A DNA stretch of 64,000 nucleotides from Streptomyces sp. NBC_00353 (lineage in GTDB: Bacteria; Actinomycetota; Actinomycetes; Streptomycetales; Streptomycetaceae): assembly GCF_036108815.1 (NCBI RefSeq), contig NZ_CP107985.1, positions 1,178,001-1,242,000 of the forward strand, read 5' to 3'. The notes beneath the pieces are model-generated. The model was not told the origin of the DNA. It was given only the letters and a program-made list of their open reading frames with translations, and ran no database searches. Within the stretch, counting starts at the first letter, position 1; the number at the start of each line of letters is the position of its first letter. This document shows positions 42,135 to 50,739 of this stretch, in pieces. The translations under genes were made by a program, and so were the position numbers.

Positions 42135-42664
42135 ATCTGCAGTTCGGCATCCACAAACCTCGAAGAGTGTGCCAGAACCCGAGAAACGACGTCATTCCCG
42201 CGCCCTCTGCGTCAGAGGACCGTGCTCACTCGCTTGGAAGATCCGGTCCAGGTGGTGATTCAGCACTGCGGCGGCGGGTTGTGGACTGCGCTGGCCGACG
42301 AGGACGCGAGCTCGTCCTCACCCGCCCCGCAATCGACTGATAACCCACCAGCCAACCCGCCAGGCCAGCACACCCCGAACTCCGTTCGTGCACAACCTCG
42401 TAACTCCGCCGACGGCCATATGGGCTTGCCGGCGCTTTGCAGGGGTCGTGGCCAGCATGTGGGCAAAGCGGCTCAGATATCTAGGACCTCTTTCCACTCT
42501 TCTTATGCCCGATGGATATGAGGTGTCGCCGGTGCGGGAAATTGTTCTGAAAGCACTGATGTCCAACGGGTATCACAGGTGCCACAAGAGGTCTTGGACG
42601 CAGCCCGGTCTTCGAGCGCAGGCTTTGAGTAAGTTACCGACCGACGGCGATAGGAACCAAGATC
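42135..42664. other. Intergenic region between divergent genes
   Basis: About 530 bases without a gene I can support. It should carry the promoters of the SUKH-like gene and of the epimerase. Confidence 0.4.
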
Positions 42665-43522
42665 ATGAGGGTTTTCCTCACCGGTGGAACCGGATATATC
42701 GGCAGGGCAACGGTCAGCGCGCTGGTCCGGCACGGCCACACCGTAGAAGCGCTGGCCCGTAACGATCGTGCGGTCCAAACCGTCAGCGCCCTCGGAGCAA
42801 CGCCGGTGGTCGGCGGACTGGGTGACCTCAGTGTGCTGAACGCCTCGACCGCCCGTGCGGAGGCGGTCGTGCACCTGGCGCAGGCCGAGAGCGGTGCCGA
42901 GGACCTCGCGGCCGCCACCGCCATGCAGGACGGCATCGGCACTGGCACCTACGTGCACACTGGCGGCTCCTGGGTCTACGGCGACACCAATGGCGTCGCC
43001 GACGAGACCGCCCCCTGGAACCCGCCGGCCCTGGTCGCCTGGCGTAAGCCGGTGGAGGACGCCGTCCTGGAGCGCGCGCAGCAGGGCGGGCGGCCCGTTA
43101 TAGTGCAGCCCGGCTTGTTGTACGGCGGCGAGAACCGCCTGATCGACATCTACTACACCGCCCCGGGCAAAGAAGCGGGCATCATCCCCTACATCGGTGA
43201 CGGTGCGAACCGCTGGGCGCTGGTGCACATCGACGACATCGCGGAGCTCTACGTCGCCGCGCTCAAGGCGAAGCCCGGGTCTGTGTATGTCGGCGTGGGC
43301 GGCGCCAACCCCACTGCCAAGGACTGTGCACTGGCCATCGCCCACTCCGTCGGCCTCGACGGAAAGGTCGCCTCGATCTCGCTGGAGCAGGCTCGCAAGC
43401 AGATGGGCCCGATCGCGGACGCCTTCGCCCTGGACCAGCAGTTCACTCCGGCCCGCGCCGAGGCCGAGCTGGGCTGGACCCCCGCCCACACCGACCCGCT
43501 GCCCCTCCTCGCTGGTGGCTGA
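42665..43522 (+). CDS. NAD-dependent epimerase/dehydratase family protein
   Basis: A 285-aa extended short-chain dehydrogenase. MRVFLTGGTGYIGRATVSAL holds the GxxGxxG nucleotide site. HTGGSWVYGDTNGVADETAP and AWRKPVEDAVLERAQQ replace the usual YxxxK region (the Tyr is not obvious, a Lys remains in WRKP). VIVQPGLLYGGENRLID and WALVHIDDIAELYVAALKAK are typical. The substrate could be a nucleotide sugar or a flavonoid-like ketone, not determined. ATG 42665 is supported by GATAGGAACC. It is followed by a LysR-family gene on the same strand. Confidence 0.86.
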   Translation: MRVFLTGGTGYIGRATVSALVRHGHTVEALARNDRAVQTVSALGATPVVGGLGDLSVLNASTARAEAVVHLAQAESGAEDLAAATAMQDGIGTGTYVHTGGSWVYGDTNGVADETAPWNPPALVAWRKPVEDAVLERAQQGGRPVIVQPGLLYGGENRLIDIYYTAPGKEAGIIPYIGDGANRWALVHIDDIAELYVAALKAKPGSVYVGVGGANPTAKDCALAIAHSVGLDGKVASISLEQARKQMGPIADAFALDQQFTPARAEAELGWTPAHTDPLPLLAGG

Positions 43523-43689
43523 GCTCACCGGTCTTTCCGCATGCGGCGCGGTGACGACTTTCCGTGCACGAGCGGTAGATTCGTGATCGATTGCCGCGGT
43601 CGTGCCCGCGGGAGGGCCGCGGCATTCCTTTTCATGGCGGCTGATTAACAAGGTGGCCATTTCAGTGAGAAGGCGAGCGGTGATTCTCG

Positions 43690-44589
43690 GTGGACCTTGA
43701 TCTGCGGAAGCTCCGATACTTCGTAGCAGTGGCAGAGGAACTCCACTTCGGACGGGCCGCCGAGCGACTGCACATCGCCCAGCCCGTCCTCTCCAGGCAG
43801 ATTCGCAGCCTGGAGGACGAACTCGGAGCGGAAGTGTTCAACCGTAACCGTCGGGGCACTCTGCTCACTCCAGCCGGCGAACAGCTGCTGGAGGACGCCG
43901 TTCCCCTGCTCGCCTCGGCCCAGGCACTGATCAGGCGGGTGAAATCGGCGGCGCAAGGAAGTCAGACGCTGACCATCGGCCTTATGCCCGGCATCACGGT
44001 CACCCCGGCCATGGTCGCCTTCACCGCGCACTACCCAAACGTGAATGTGCGCCTGCTGCGCACCACTTGGGACGATCAGGTGGAGGTGCTGCTCGACGGC
44101 CGGGCGGACCTCGGCATCGTACGACTGCCCATCGACCAGCACGGCCTGCAAGTGCGGCCGCTCTTCGAGGAACCACGGATCGTCTTGCTGCCAGTGGGGC
44201 ACCCCTTGGCGGACAGGAAGTCGGTAGCCATCACGGACCTTGCCTCCGAGCACCTCCTGCAGGACCCGAACGTCGTTCCCGAGTGGCGTGATGTGGCACT
44301 GGAGCTGCGGGACAAGCACCGCCCCGAGGTTCCGGCGATCCACCAAGTCGAGGAGAAGCTCGAACTGGTGGCCGCCGGAGCTGGCATCTGCGTAATCCCG
44401 CTGTCAACCGCCAACTTTTACACCCGGCCGGACGTCATTGCTCTGCGCGTGGATGACATCGGCCCCAGCGAGGTAGCCCTGGCGTGGGCGGCGACCCGCC
44501 ACTCCCCCCTCATCCGCGACTTCGCCCAGGCGGCAGCAGAGTTCCTCGCCGAATTTCACGCCGAGGGACAACGGCCGACGGCGTACTAA
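43690..44589 (+). CDS. LysR-family transcriptional regulator
   Basis: A 299-aa regulator. The HTH domain (residues 1-60) is textbook: DLRKLRYFVAVAEELHFGRA, ERLHIAQPVLSRQIRSLEDE, LGAEVFNRNRRGTLLTPAGE. The substrate-binding domain starts at LTIGLMPGITVTPAM (residue ~95) and includes VLLDGRADLGIVRLPI and VAAGAGICVIPLSTANF. GTG 43690. The target is unknown; the epimerase at 42665 is upstream on the same strand with 170 bases between. Its stop codon lies inside the terminal repeat of the MITE that starts at 44586, so the last residues may have been changed by that insertion. Confidence 0.9.
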   Translation: MDLDLRKLRYFVAVAEELHFGRAAERLHIAQPVLSRQIRSLEDELGAEVFNRNRRGTLLTPAGEQLLEDAVPLLASAQALIRRVKSAAQGSQTLTIGLMPGITVTPAMVAFTAHYPNVNVRLLRTTWDDQVEVLLDGRADLGIVRLPIDQHGLQVRPLFEEPRIVLLPVGHPLADRKSVAITDLASEHLLQDPNVVPEWRDVALELRDKHRPEVPAIHQVEEKLELVAAGAGICVIPLSTANFYTRPDVIALRVDDIGPSEVALAWAATRHSPLIRDFAQAAAEFLAEFHAEGQRPTAY

Positions 44590-44751
44590 GGGCTGTCCCG
44601 TAATCCCTGGCGGGCGCGCGACGACAGCTACGGCACCTCGCTGCGTTGCCGGAACGCCCGAATGCGCCCAGTATGAGGACGCCTCCGCCTTGCGATGCAC
44701 CGCATCTGACGCCGCGCGCTGATCCACCAGGGATTACGGGACAGCCCTTAG
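44586..44751. mobile_element. MITE-like element with 25-bp perfect terminal repeats (166 bp)
   Basis: The left end CTAAGGGCTGTCCCGTAATC plus CCTGG is exactly the reverse complement of the right end at 44727-44751. There is no reading frame inside. GGGCTGTCCCGTAA-type ends are known from Streptomyces IS5/IS630-like elements, so this is a non-autonomous derivative. If the element proper is AGGG...CCCT, a TA dinucleotide flanks both sides as a target duplication. Confidence 0.8.
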
Positions 44752-44831
44752 GAACCGTCTTCGAGCGACGGGCCAGGGCAGGACGGATGCGAGTGTGACC
44801 GCCGCGTAGCGACGGAAATGCACAACCTCTT

Positions 44832-45180
44832 TCACAGTGTTCCGGCAGCACACGCCCGGAACAATGTGCGGATCACGTAGACGATGCCATTGATGACATA
44901 CCCCTGCGATGTGCCGCAGCCCCGTTAAGGCCTTTGGTATCAGCGGGCGACCACCCCTGCTTGTCGATGGGGAGTTCACAAGTGGGCACACCATGTGGTT
45001 CACCATCTGGCGCGGAGGACGGGTCGTAGGTCGGCCCGGCGCAGCCAGCCCTGCATCCCCCCGATCCGAGGCTTCTCTCGAAGTCCAGCGTTACCTTCGT
45101 GGATCCGCTGGTTCCCGGCGCCTTGTCGCATTTTCCGCTCCCACCCTCAGGCGCCAGCGGCGCGACGGGGACATGGCGAC
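44832..45180 (-). pseudogene. Cysteine-containing secreted-type hypothetical protein, frameshifted
   Basis: One frame reads VPVAPLAPEGGSGKCDKAPG, KVTLDFERSLGSGGCRAGC, then GVPTCELPIDKQGWSPADTK and GLNG. The neighbouring frame continues GCGTSQGYVINGIVYVIRTL and FRACAAGTL to a stop at 44832. Adding one base near 44922 joins them. The many Cys and lack of charged helices suggest an extracellular protein. I recognise no family. Confidence 0.33.
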
Positions 45181-45583
45181 CGGCCCCGGGAAGTTCATTT
45201 CGACGTGCCGAGCCGGCTGAGCGGCCTGGCACACGATTCAGATCGCGGAGGTGCACGTCCGGGCGGGTGCGTGGCCGGTGCAGGCCAAGGGTGGCAGTCG
45301 GCACTGTCAGGCGAGTGACCGATGCCTGGTCGCGGGGGTCACGCAGGCCTTGAAGTGTTCAGCCCTCCCGGTGGGGCGCCGGCGCTCGCACGAGCCGCCT
45401 GTGCGACGCGGCCAGGCGCAGAGGACGCCCCGAGAACGGAGTGACGGCCGCCAGCAGGCAACGACTATTGGTACTTTACACCATCAATAGTGAATTAGGT
45501 TACATATCATCACATATGGGAAATATTTCAATCCTCGCGAAAAATGTCCATCCTCCTGAGATCTGCCGCCCCCGGAGCAATGC
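45181..45583. promoter_or_regulatory. Leader of the molybdenum hydroxylase operon with A/T-rich promoter region
   Basis: No gene is seen. From 45465 to 45540 the sequence is strikingly A/T-rich for this genome (TATTGGTACTTTACACCATC, ATAGTGAATTAGGTTACAT, CACATATGGGAAATATTTC). This is the likely promoter and operator region for the operon starting at 45584; TTTACA with TAGTGA or TTACAT could serve as promoter boxes. Confidence 0.45.
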
Positions 45584-46072
45584 ATGCCCGACGAGCACTT
45601 CACCCCCGAAGTCACCGTGACCCTACGGGTAAACGGGACAAACACACAGGTCCCGTGTGACGTGCGGACAACCCTTCTCGACCTCCTCCGCGAGCGTCTT
45701 CGGTTGACCGGAACGAAAAAGGGGTGCGACCGCGGCGAGTGCGGTGCTTGCACGGTCCACCTCGATGGGCGCCGGGTCAACGCCTGCATGGTGCTGGCCG
45801 CGAGCGCCGACGGCTCCGAGGTGACGACCATCGAAGGACTCGCCCGGGACGACGAACTCCACCCCGTCCAGCAAGCCTTTATTGAGGCGGACGCCTTCCA
45901 GTGCGGATTCTGCACGCCTGGCCAGATCATGTCGGCCGTCTGCTGCATCCAGGAGGGTCACACCGGCTCGAACAACGAGATCCGCGAATGGATGAGCGGC
46001 AACATTTGCCGCTGCTCCGCATACCCCCAGATCGCCGCGGCCGTCGAGGCGGCGGCCCGAAAGGAGCTGTGA
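45584..46072 (+). CDS. Molybdenum hydroxylase 2Fe-2S subunit (PaoA/YagT-like)
   Basis: A 162-aa iron-sulfur subunit that passes electrons from the molybdenum centre to FAD. The plant-ferredoxin-type cluster motif is GTKKGCDRGECGACTVHLDG (residues ~43-62, with a further C in NACMVL). The second, helical cluster motif is FQCGFCTPGQIMSAVCC, with NICRCSAYPQI. There is no Tat signal, unlike E. coli PaoA, so it is probably cytoplasmic. GGAG precedes ATG 45584. It is first of three genes, the next starting one base after its stop. Confidence 0.92.
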   Translation: MPDEHFTPEVTVTLRVNGTNTQVPCDVRTTLLDLLRERLRLTGTKKGCDRGECGACTVHLDGRRVNACMVLAASADGSEVTTIEGLARDDELHPVQQAFIEADAFQCGFCTPGQIMSAVCCIQEGHTGSNNEIREWMSGNICRCSAYPQIAAAVEAAARKEL

Positions 46073-46073
46073 C

Positions 46074-47051
46074 ATGCGGCCGTTCACCTACGTACGCGCC
46101 GAATCCCTGCGCGACGCCCTGGACAACGCGCGCACGGCGGACACCAGGTTCCTCGCCGGCGGCACGGAACTGCTCAACTGGGCGCGGATCGGCATCGAAT
46201 CACCCCGCCGACTGGTCGACATCGGGCGGTTGCCCGATCTGCACGAGATCACGTCCGACAGCGATGGCCTGCGCATCGGCGCGCTCGCCCGGCTCAACGA
46301 CGTGGCCCAGGACCCGCGTGTCGAGGCGTCGTACCCGGTGCTCTCCCAGGCCATCCTCAAGTCAGCCTCTGCTCAGTTGCGCAACCTGGCCACCATCGGC
46401 GGCAACCCTGTGCAGCGCACCCGGTGCCCCTACTTCCGCTCTCCCGGACCGGTCGCCTGCAACAAGCGTGTCCCTAAATCCGGTTGCGCGGCCCTGCACG
46501 GCGCCAACGAGCGCCTGGCCATCTTCGGCTGGACCGAGGACTGCGTGGCCGTACAGCCCTCGGACCCCGCTGTTGCCCTCGCTTGTCTGGACGCGGAGAT
46601 CACCACCGAGCACGTGGACGGCGGACGCCGGATTCCGGCGCCGGAGTTCCACACCCTGCCGGGTGAGGACCCATCGGCGCACAATGTGCTGCGCCCCGGC
46701 GAGCTGATCACCGGCATCGAGATCGGCGCGCCCGTGCCCAAGTCCGCGTACGTGAAGGTGCGTGAGCGCCAGAGCTATGAGTTCGCGCTCGTCTCGGCGG
46801 CCGCCGCCGTCGAGATCCAAGACGGCCTGATCTCCCGAGCCCGCCTGGCCCTCGGCTCGGTGGCGATGCGTCCTTGGCGGCTGTACGACGCGGAACAGGC
46901 GCTGGTCGGCCTGCGCCCGGGCAGTCCTGCGGTGAGGGAGGCGGTTACCTCCGGCTTCTCCGCGAGCCGTCCGCTGTCCTCGAACGCGTACAAGATCCCC
47001 CTCGCTCGCAACACCGCGCTGCGTGCCCTCGACCTGGCCCTGGAGGCATGA
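46074..47051 (+). CDS. Molybdenum hydroxylase FAD subunit (PaoB/YagS-like)
   Basis: A 325-aa subunit with an FAD-binding PCMH domain. The FAD motifs are RFLAGGTELLNWAR and NLATIGGNPVQRTRCPYFRS. The stretch TRCPYFRSPGPVACNKRVPK followed by SGCAALHG is the cysteine pattern that binds a [4Fe-4S] cluster in E. coli PaoB, so the same extra cluster is likely. The C-terminal CO-dehydrogenase flavoprotein domain has ELITGIEIGAPVPKSAYVKV and ALGSVAMRPWRLYDAE. AAGGAG of the previous gene serves as its ribosome site. Its stop overlaps the next start (ATGA). Confidence 0.9.
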   Translation: MRPFTYVRAESLRDALDNARTADTRFLAGGTELLNWARIGIESPRRLVDIGRLPDLHEITSDSDGLRIGALARLNDVAQDPRVEASYPVLSQAILKSASAQLRNLATIGGNPVQRTRCPYFRSPGPVACNKRVPKSGCAALHGANERLAIFGWTEDCVAVQPSDPAVALACLDAEITTEHVDGGRRIPAPEFHTLPGEDPSAHNVLRPGELITGIEIGAPVPKSAYVKVRERQSYEFALVSAAAAVEIQDGLISRARLALGSVAMRPWRLYDAEQALVGLRPGSPAVREAVTSGFSASRPLSSNAYKIPLARNTALRALDLALEA

Positions 47052-49243
47052 TGACCGGCATTCTTGGAGTGACCAGGCAGGACGGCCCCGCCAAGGTGAC
47101 TGGAGCGGCGACGTACGCGGCCGACTACAACGCGGAAGGCCAGCTGTACGCGGTCCTGGTCGGCGCGACGATCACTGCCGGCCGAGTCACGGGATTCGAC
47201 GTCGAGGAGGCACGGCGGGAGCCGGGCGTCGTCCATGTGCTGACCGGACTGCCGGCCGTCGACGAGGCATTCGCCGCGGTGCCCAGCCCTCCGCTGGCCA
47301 CCCGCTTCCTTCCCATGCAGGGAGACGTTGTCAATTACTGGGGGCAGCCCGTGGCGATGGTCCTGGCCGAGTCCCTGGAGGCGGCCGAGGGCGCTGTGCC
47401 GCGCGTGCAGGTGTCGTACGAGCGGGAGCCGTTCATCAACCCGGACACGGCGGTGTCCGTGCCACCGTCGCCGGACAGCGGCTACGGCATGCTCGACACG
47501 CAGGAGTTCCGCAAGGGCAACGCGGTCGGCGTGCTCGCCGAGGCGCCCGTGCGCACGGCCGGCACCTACACGCAGCCGTCCCGGCACGGCAACCCGATGG
47601 AGCCGAGCGCGATCCTCGCCGAGTGGCACGACGGCCGGCTGACCGTCCACGACTCCGTCCAACACGTTTACGCGGTGCGGGACGCCCTGGCCGCGGTCTT
47701 CGGCATCGCCTCCGACAAGGTGCGCGTGATCAATCCGCACACCGGCGGCGGCTTCGGCACCAAGGCGTTCATCTGGCCGCACGAGATCCTCGCCGCCCAG
47801 GCGGCCAAGGCGGCCGGCCGGCCGGTGAAGCTGGTGCTTACCCGACAGGACATGTACAGCATCGTCGGCTACCAGCCGCTGATGGAGCACCGCGTCTTCC
47901 TGGGTGCCAACGACAGCGGCGAACTCCAAGCGGTCGTCCACGAGGTCGACAACATCACCGCCATCACTGACGACTACGTCGAGTTCGGCTCCGTGCCCGC
48001 CAAGGCGCTCTACGCCTCCCCGAACATCTCCACCAGCCAGCGGGTGCGGCGCGGCCACGTCAACCTGTCGTCGTTCATGCGCTCGCCCATCGACGGCCCT
48101 GGCACCTGGGCGCTCGGCTCCGCGATGGACGAGCTGGCGCACACCCTATCCATGGACCCGCTCACCCTGCGCCTAGCCAACTACGCGGAGAGCTACCCCG
48201 CCGACGGCACGCCCTGGTCCTCGAAGAAGCTCAGGGAGGCGTACAAGGAGGGTGCCCGGCGCTTTGGCTGGTGGGACCGGCCCAAGGGCGGCACCCGGGA
48301 CGGGCACTGGCTCATCGGCTGCGGCATGGCCGACTGCACACAGGGCCAGTTCCGGTTCACCTCGCAGGCTCGGGTGCGGCTGCGAGCCGATGGCACCGCG
48401 AAGGTTGAAGCCGGCTACACCGACATCGGCGCAGGTTCCACCACGATCTTCCCGCAGATCGCCGCGGAGACCCTCGGCATCGACATCCGCTCCGTCCAGG
48501 GGATCTCCGGCGACACGGAGCTGCCGTACGCCGGTCCCACTTACGGTTCGGGCACCACGATCGCCATGGGCACCGCCGTCCACCTGGCCGCGAACGACGT
48601 GCTGCGCCGGCTCGCCGACCTGATGTCCTGGCCGGCCGAGGAGGTGCGCGCCGACTCGGGCGCCCTCATCTGGCGCGAGCAGCGCCGGTCGTACGCCGAC
48701 ATCCTGCATGCGGCGCAAACCGACGAGGTGGTCGGCAACGGCGAGATGGTACTGCCCGGCGGCGCGTCCGCCGACGCGGGAGCGCCCGGTGTCGTCTCCC
48801 GCACCTTCGGCGCCATGTTCATCGAGGTCGGCGTCGACCCGGACCTCGGGCTGCTGCGGCTGCGCCGCGCGACCGGCGTCTACAGCGTGGGCGCGGTCGT
48901 CAACGAGCGCACCGCCCGCTCCCAGATGATCGGGGGACTCGTGTGGGGCTGGGGCATGGCCGCCATGGAAGCCAGCCGCTTCGAGCCGAATCTCGGCCGC
49001 TGGCTGTCCCAGGACCTCGCCGGGGTGACACTGCCGGTGAACGCCGACATCCCGCCACACATCGACATGTCTTTCGTCGACGAGTTCGACCTGCACGCCG
49101 GGCCGCTCGGCGCCAAGGGAATCGGCGAGCTGTCCGCCACCGGCATCGCGGCGGCCGTGGCCAACGCGGTGTTCGACGCAACGAATCGGCGCGTGCGGGA
49201 CCTGCCGATCACACCGGAAAAGCTCCTGGACCCCCGCATGTAA
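47048..49243 (+). CDS. Molybdenum hydroxylase molybdopterin-binding subunit (PaoC/YagR-like)
   Basis: A 731-aa catalytic subunit of the xanthine dehydrogenase/aldehyde oxidase family. GILGVTRQDGPAKVTGAATY opens the first domain; QHVYAVRDALAAVFGI, NPHTGGGFGTKAFIWPHEIL (Mo-cofactor site) and FMRSPIDGPGTWALGSAMDE follow. GAGSTTIFPQIAAETLGI and the C-terminal GAKGIGELSATGIAAAVANA, with the catalytic Glu, complete it. The usual RAPGE loop reads RSPID, a notable change. Substrate is an aldehyde or heterocycle, not resolved. It overlaps the FAD gene by 4 bases (ATGA). No XdhC-type chaperone gene follows. Confidence 0.92.
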   Translation: MMTGILGVTRQDGPAKVTGAATYAADYNAEGQLYAVLVGATITAGRVTGFDVEEARREPGVVHVLTGLPAVDEAFAAVPSPPLATRFLPMQGDVVNYWGQPVAMVLAESLEAAEGAVPRVQVSYEREPFINPDTAVSVPPSPDSGYGMLDTQEFRKGNAVGVLAEAPVRTAGTYTQPSRHGNPMEPSAILAEWHDGRLTVHDSVQHVYAVRDALAAVFGIASDKVRVINPHTGGGFGTKAFIWPHEILAAQAAKAAGRPVKLVLTRQDMYSIVGYQPLMEHRVFLGANDSGELQAVVHEVDNITAITDDYVEFGSVPAKALYASPNISTSQRVRRGHVNLSSFMRSPIDGPGTWALGSAMDELAHTLSMDPLTLRLANYAESYPADGTPWSSKKLREAYKEGARRFGWWDRPKGGTRDGHWLIGCGMADCTQGQFRFTSQARVRLRADGTAKVEAGYTDIGAGSTTIFPQIAAETLGIDIRSVQGISGDTELPYAGPTYGSGTTIAMGTAVHLAANDVLRRLADLMSWPAEEVRADSGALIWREQRRSYADILHAAQTDEVVGNGEMVLPGGASADAGAPGVVSRTFGAMFIEVGVDPDLGLLRLRRATGVYSVGAVVNERTARSQMIGGLVWGWGMAAMEASRFEPNLGRWLSQDLAGVTLPVNADIPPHIDMSFVDEFDLHAGPLGAKGIGELSATGIAAAVANAVFDATNRRVRDLPITPEKLLDPRM

Positions 49244-49246
49244 GAG

Positions 49247-49261
49247 CCGGGCCAGGCCCGG
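49247..49261 (+). terminator. Short hairpin after the molybdenum hydroxylase operon
   Basis: CCGGGCCAGGCCCGG, starting 4 bases after the stop, is a perfect inverted repeat with a tight loop. A weak terminator, with no T run. Confidence 0.4.
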
Positions 49262-49275
49262 TCGATACCAAGCCG

Positions 49276-49485
49276 ATGGAACAGAAAGTGCTGGACCTCG
49301 CAGCCGAGGCGCTGCACGGATGGAGCATTACCGAAGTACACGATGCCGCTGGACCGGCGGTTCGGATCGACGTTCCGGATCTGCGAATCCGCGAGGCCCT
49401 TCAGGAAATCCACTTCGATCAGGTCCAGGGCCGGCCGGAGGCGATCCAGGTACGTCGGCGGGCTTGTGTGGCGGCCATCTGCTGA
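49276..49485 (+). CDS. Small hypothetical protein (69 aa)
   Basis: MEQKVLDLAAEALHGWSITE, then VHDAAGPAVRIDVPDLRIRE, then ALQEIHFDQVQGRPEAIQV. The frame looks coding and is acidic with a CVAAIC tail, but there is no good ribosome binding site and no known family. It is 33 bases downstream of the molybdenum hydroxylase operon. Confidence 0.35.
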   Translation: MEQKVLDLAAEALHGWSITEVHDAAGPAVRIDVPDLRIREALQEIHFDQVQGRPEAIQVRRRACVAAIC

Positions 49486-49682
49486 TAATGCCGCGCGCCT
49501 CTGACAGCCCTTCCGCGTTGGGCGGACACTTTCAGGGCCCTGACCGCAATTGCGTGAACTATCTTATGGATCAAGTGCCGTCAGTGTCTCGGTCAAATAC
49601 GGGTCCCGATCATGGCGATCACCTGCGACCATGTGCCGGTGCCGACTCAGGGGAGCCAGGCGACGATTGAGAGAAATCGATC

Positions 49683-50184
49683 ATGCCCGCTTTCGGGAGA
49701 AGAATCAGGCGCGCCGTGTCGGTCATCGGGTCGGCAGTGGTGCTCGCCATGCCGCTGACCCTGGCAATGCCGGGGACGGCCACCCGCCGCTGAGACCGCA
49801 GCGACCAGCCTCGACCGGTTCGCCAACTACGAGTACAAGGAGTGCATCGAGGAGAACTCCTTTTACGATTTGTGGTCCCGGGACTGCGAGATCGGCTATC
49901 CGGGTCAGTACTGGCGGTGGACCGGCACCACCAACACGTCCTCGACACTCCAGAACTACACATGGGGCCACTGCCTCGACAGCAACTCGGCCGGGGACGT
50001 CTACGCCAACGGGTGCAACGGTGGGAACAACCAGCTGTGGCAAGTCGTCCAACCCGCGGCGGGAAGTGCAGTCATGCTCCGGAACACGGCGACCCGCCTC
50101 TGCCTCTACCAGACCACTGGCGGCCTCTACCGGACGACGATGTGTGACCGCAATTCGCGCACTCAGCGGTGGACCATCGGCTGA
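49683..50184 (+). pseudogene. Secreted ricin-type lectin-like protein, frameshifted
   Basis: ATG 49683 opens a clear signal peptide (GRRIRRAVSVIGSAVVLAMP ... LTLAMPGTAT). One extra C in ACGGCCACC-C-GCCGCT near 49788 throws it out of frame; removing it joins AETAATSLDRFANYEYKECI, SRDCEIGYPGQYWRWTGTTN and HCLDSNSAGDVYANGCNGGN with a final CLYQTTG ... TQRWTIG. The Q-x-W endings and Cys pairs match beta-trefoil lectins. The restored protein would have ~166 aa. It is either a recent pseudogene or an error. Confidence 0.62.
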
Positions 50185-50574
50185 GCGACCGGTACCTCAC
50201 CGGGGGACGACGTCATACGTCGACGAGACGGCTCAGGCGGGAAAGGAATACACCTCGACGGGCTGGAACGTCGAGGTGCAGCCCAGGGCTCCGGGAAGGC
50301 GAGATCCGGGACGGTGTACCAGCCGCCGGGGCGGTCCGGGAACCTACCCAACTCGGAACACCGGCGGATGAGTTTGGGATTGCTGAGGCCGCTCAACGGC
50401 TCGCGCCGAGCCGGTCTGCTGAGACCAGGACGGCTTGAGCTGCTTTATCGCCTGTGACCGCGACTTACCCGAAGAGCTCTTGGCCATTTGAAGATCCGGA
50501 TCGTCTTTACCGGCCCGTTGGTGGTCTTCGCGGTGGCTGTGGCCCGGCCGGAAAGCGCTGCCTGAACGGCACTC
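50185..50574. other. Unassigned region
   Basis: About 390 bases between the lectin gene and an IS5 fragment. I see no supported gene. Confidence 0.35.
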
Positions 50575-50710
50575 CTGAGGCGATTGATGCCGCACTCAAC
50601 GGTGCGCCTTTCTTTCTGATCGGCATTGTTGAACTCGGGCGGCCGGCCGCCGCGCGAGCCGCGTTTCTTGCGGTTGGCGGCCTGGTCGACGTTGTCCGGC
50701 ACTGTGCAGC
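50575..50710 (-). pseudogene. IS5-family transposase fragment
   Basis: Leftward translation gives PDNVDQAANRKKRGSRGGRP followed by PEFNNADQKERRTVECGINR and LR. GRPPxF...VECGINRLK is the segment around the catalytic Glu of IS5-family (IS1182/IS427-like) transposases. The rest is missing on both sides. Confidence 0.65.
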
Positions 50711-50739
50711 GGATCCCCCGTCGACGCGGGTAGCTGAGC

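Noticed and set aside
46775..48142. A 455-codon leftward frame
   Set aside because: Antisense to the molybdopterin-binding subunit with full family motifs on the other strand.
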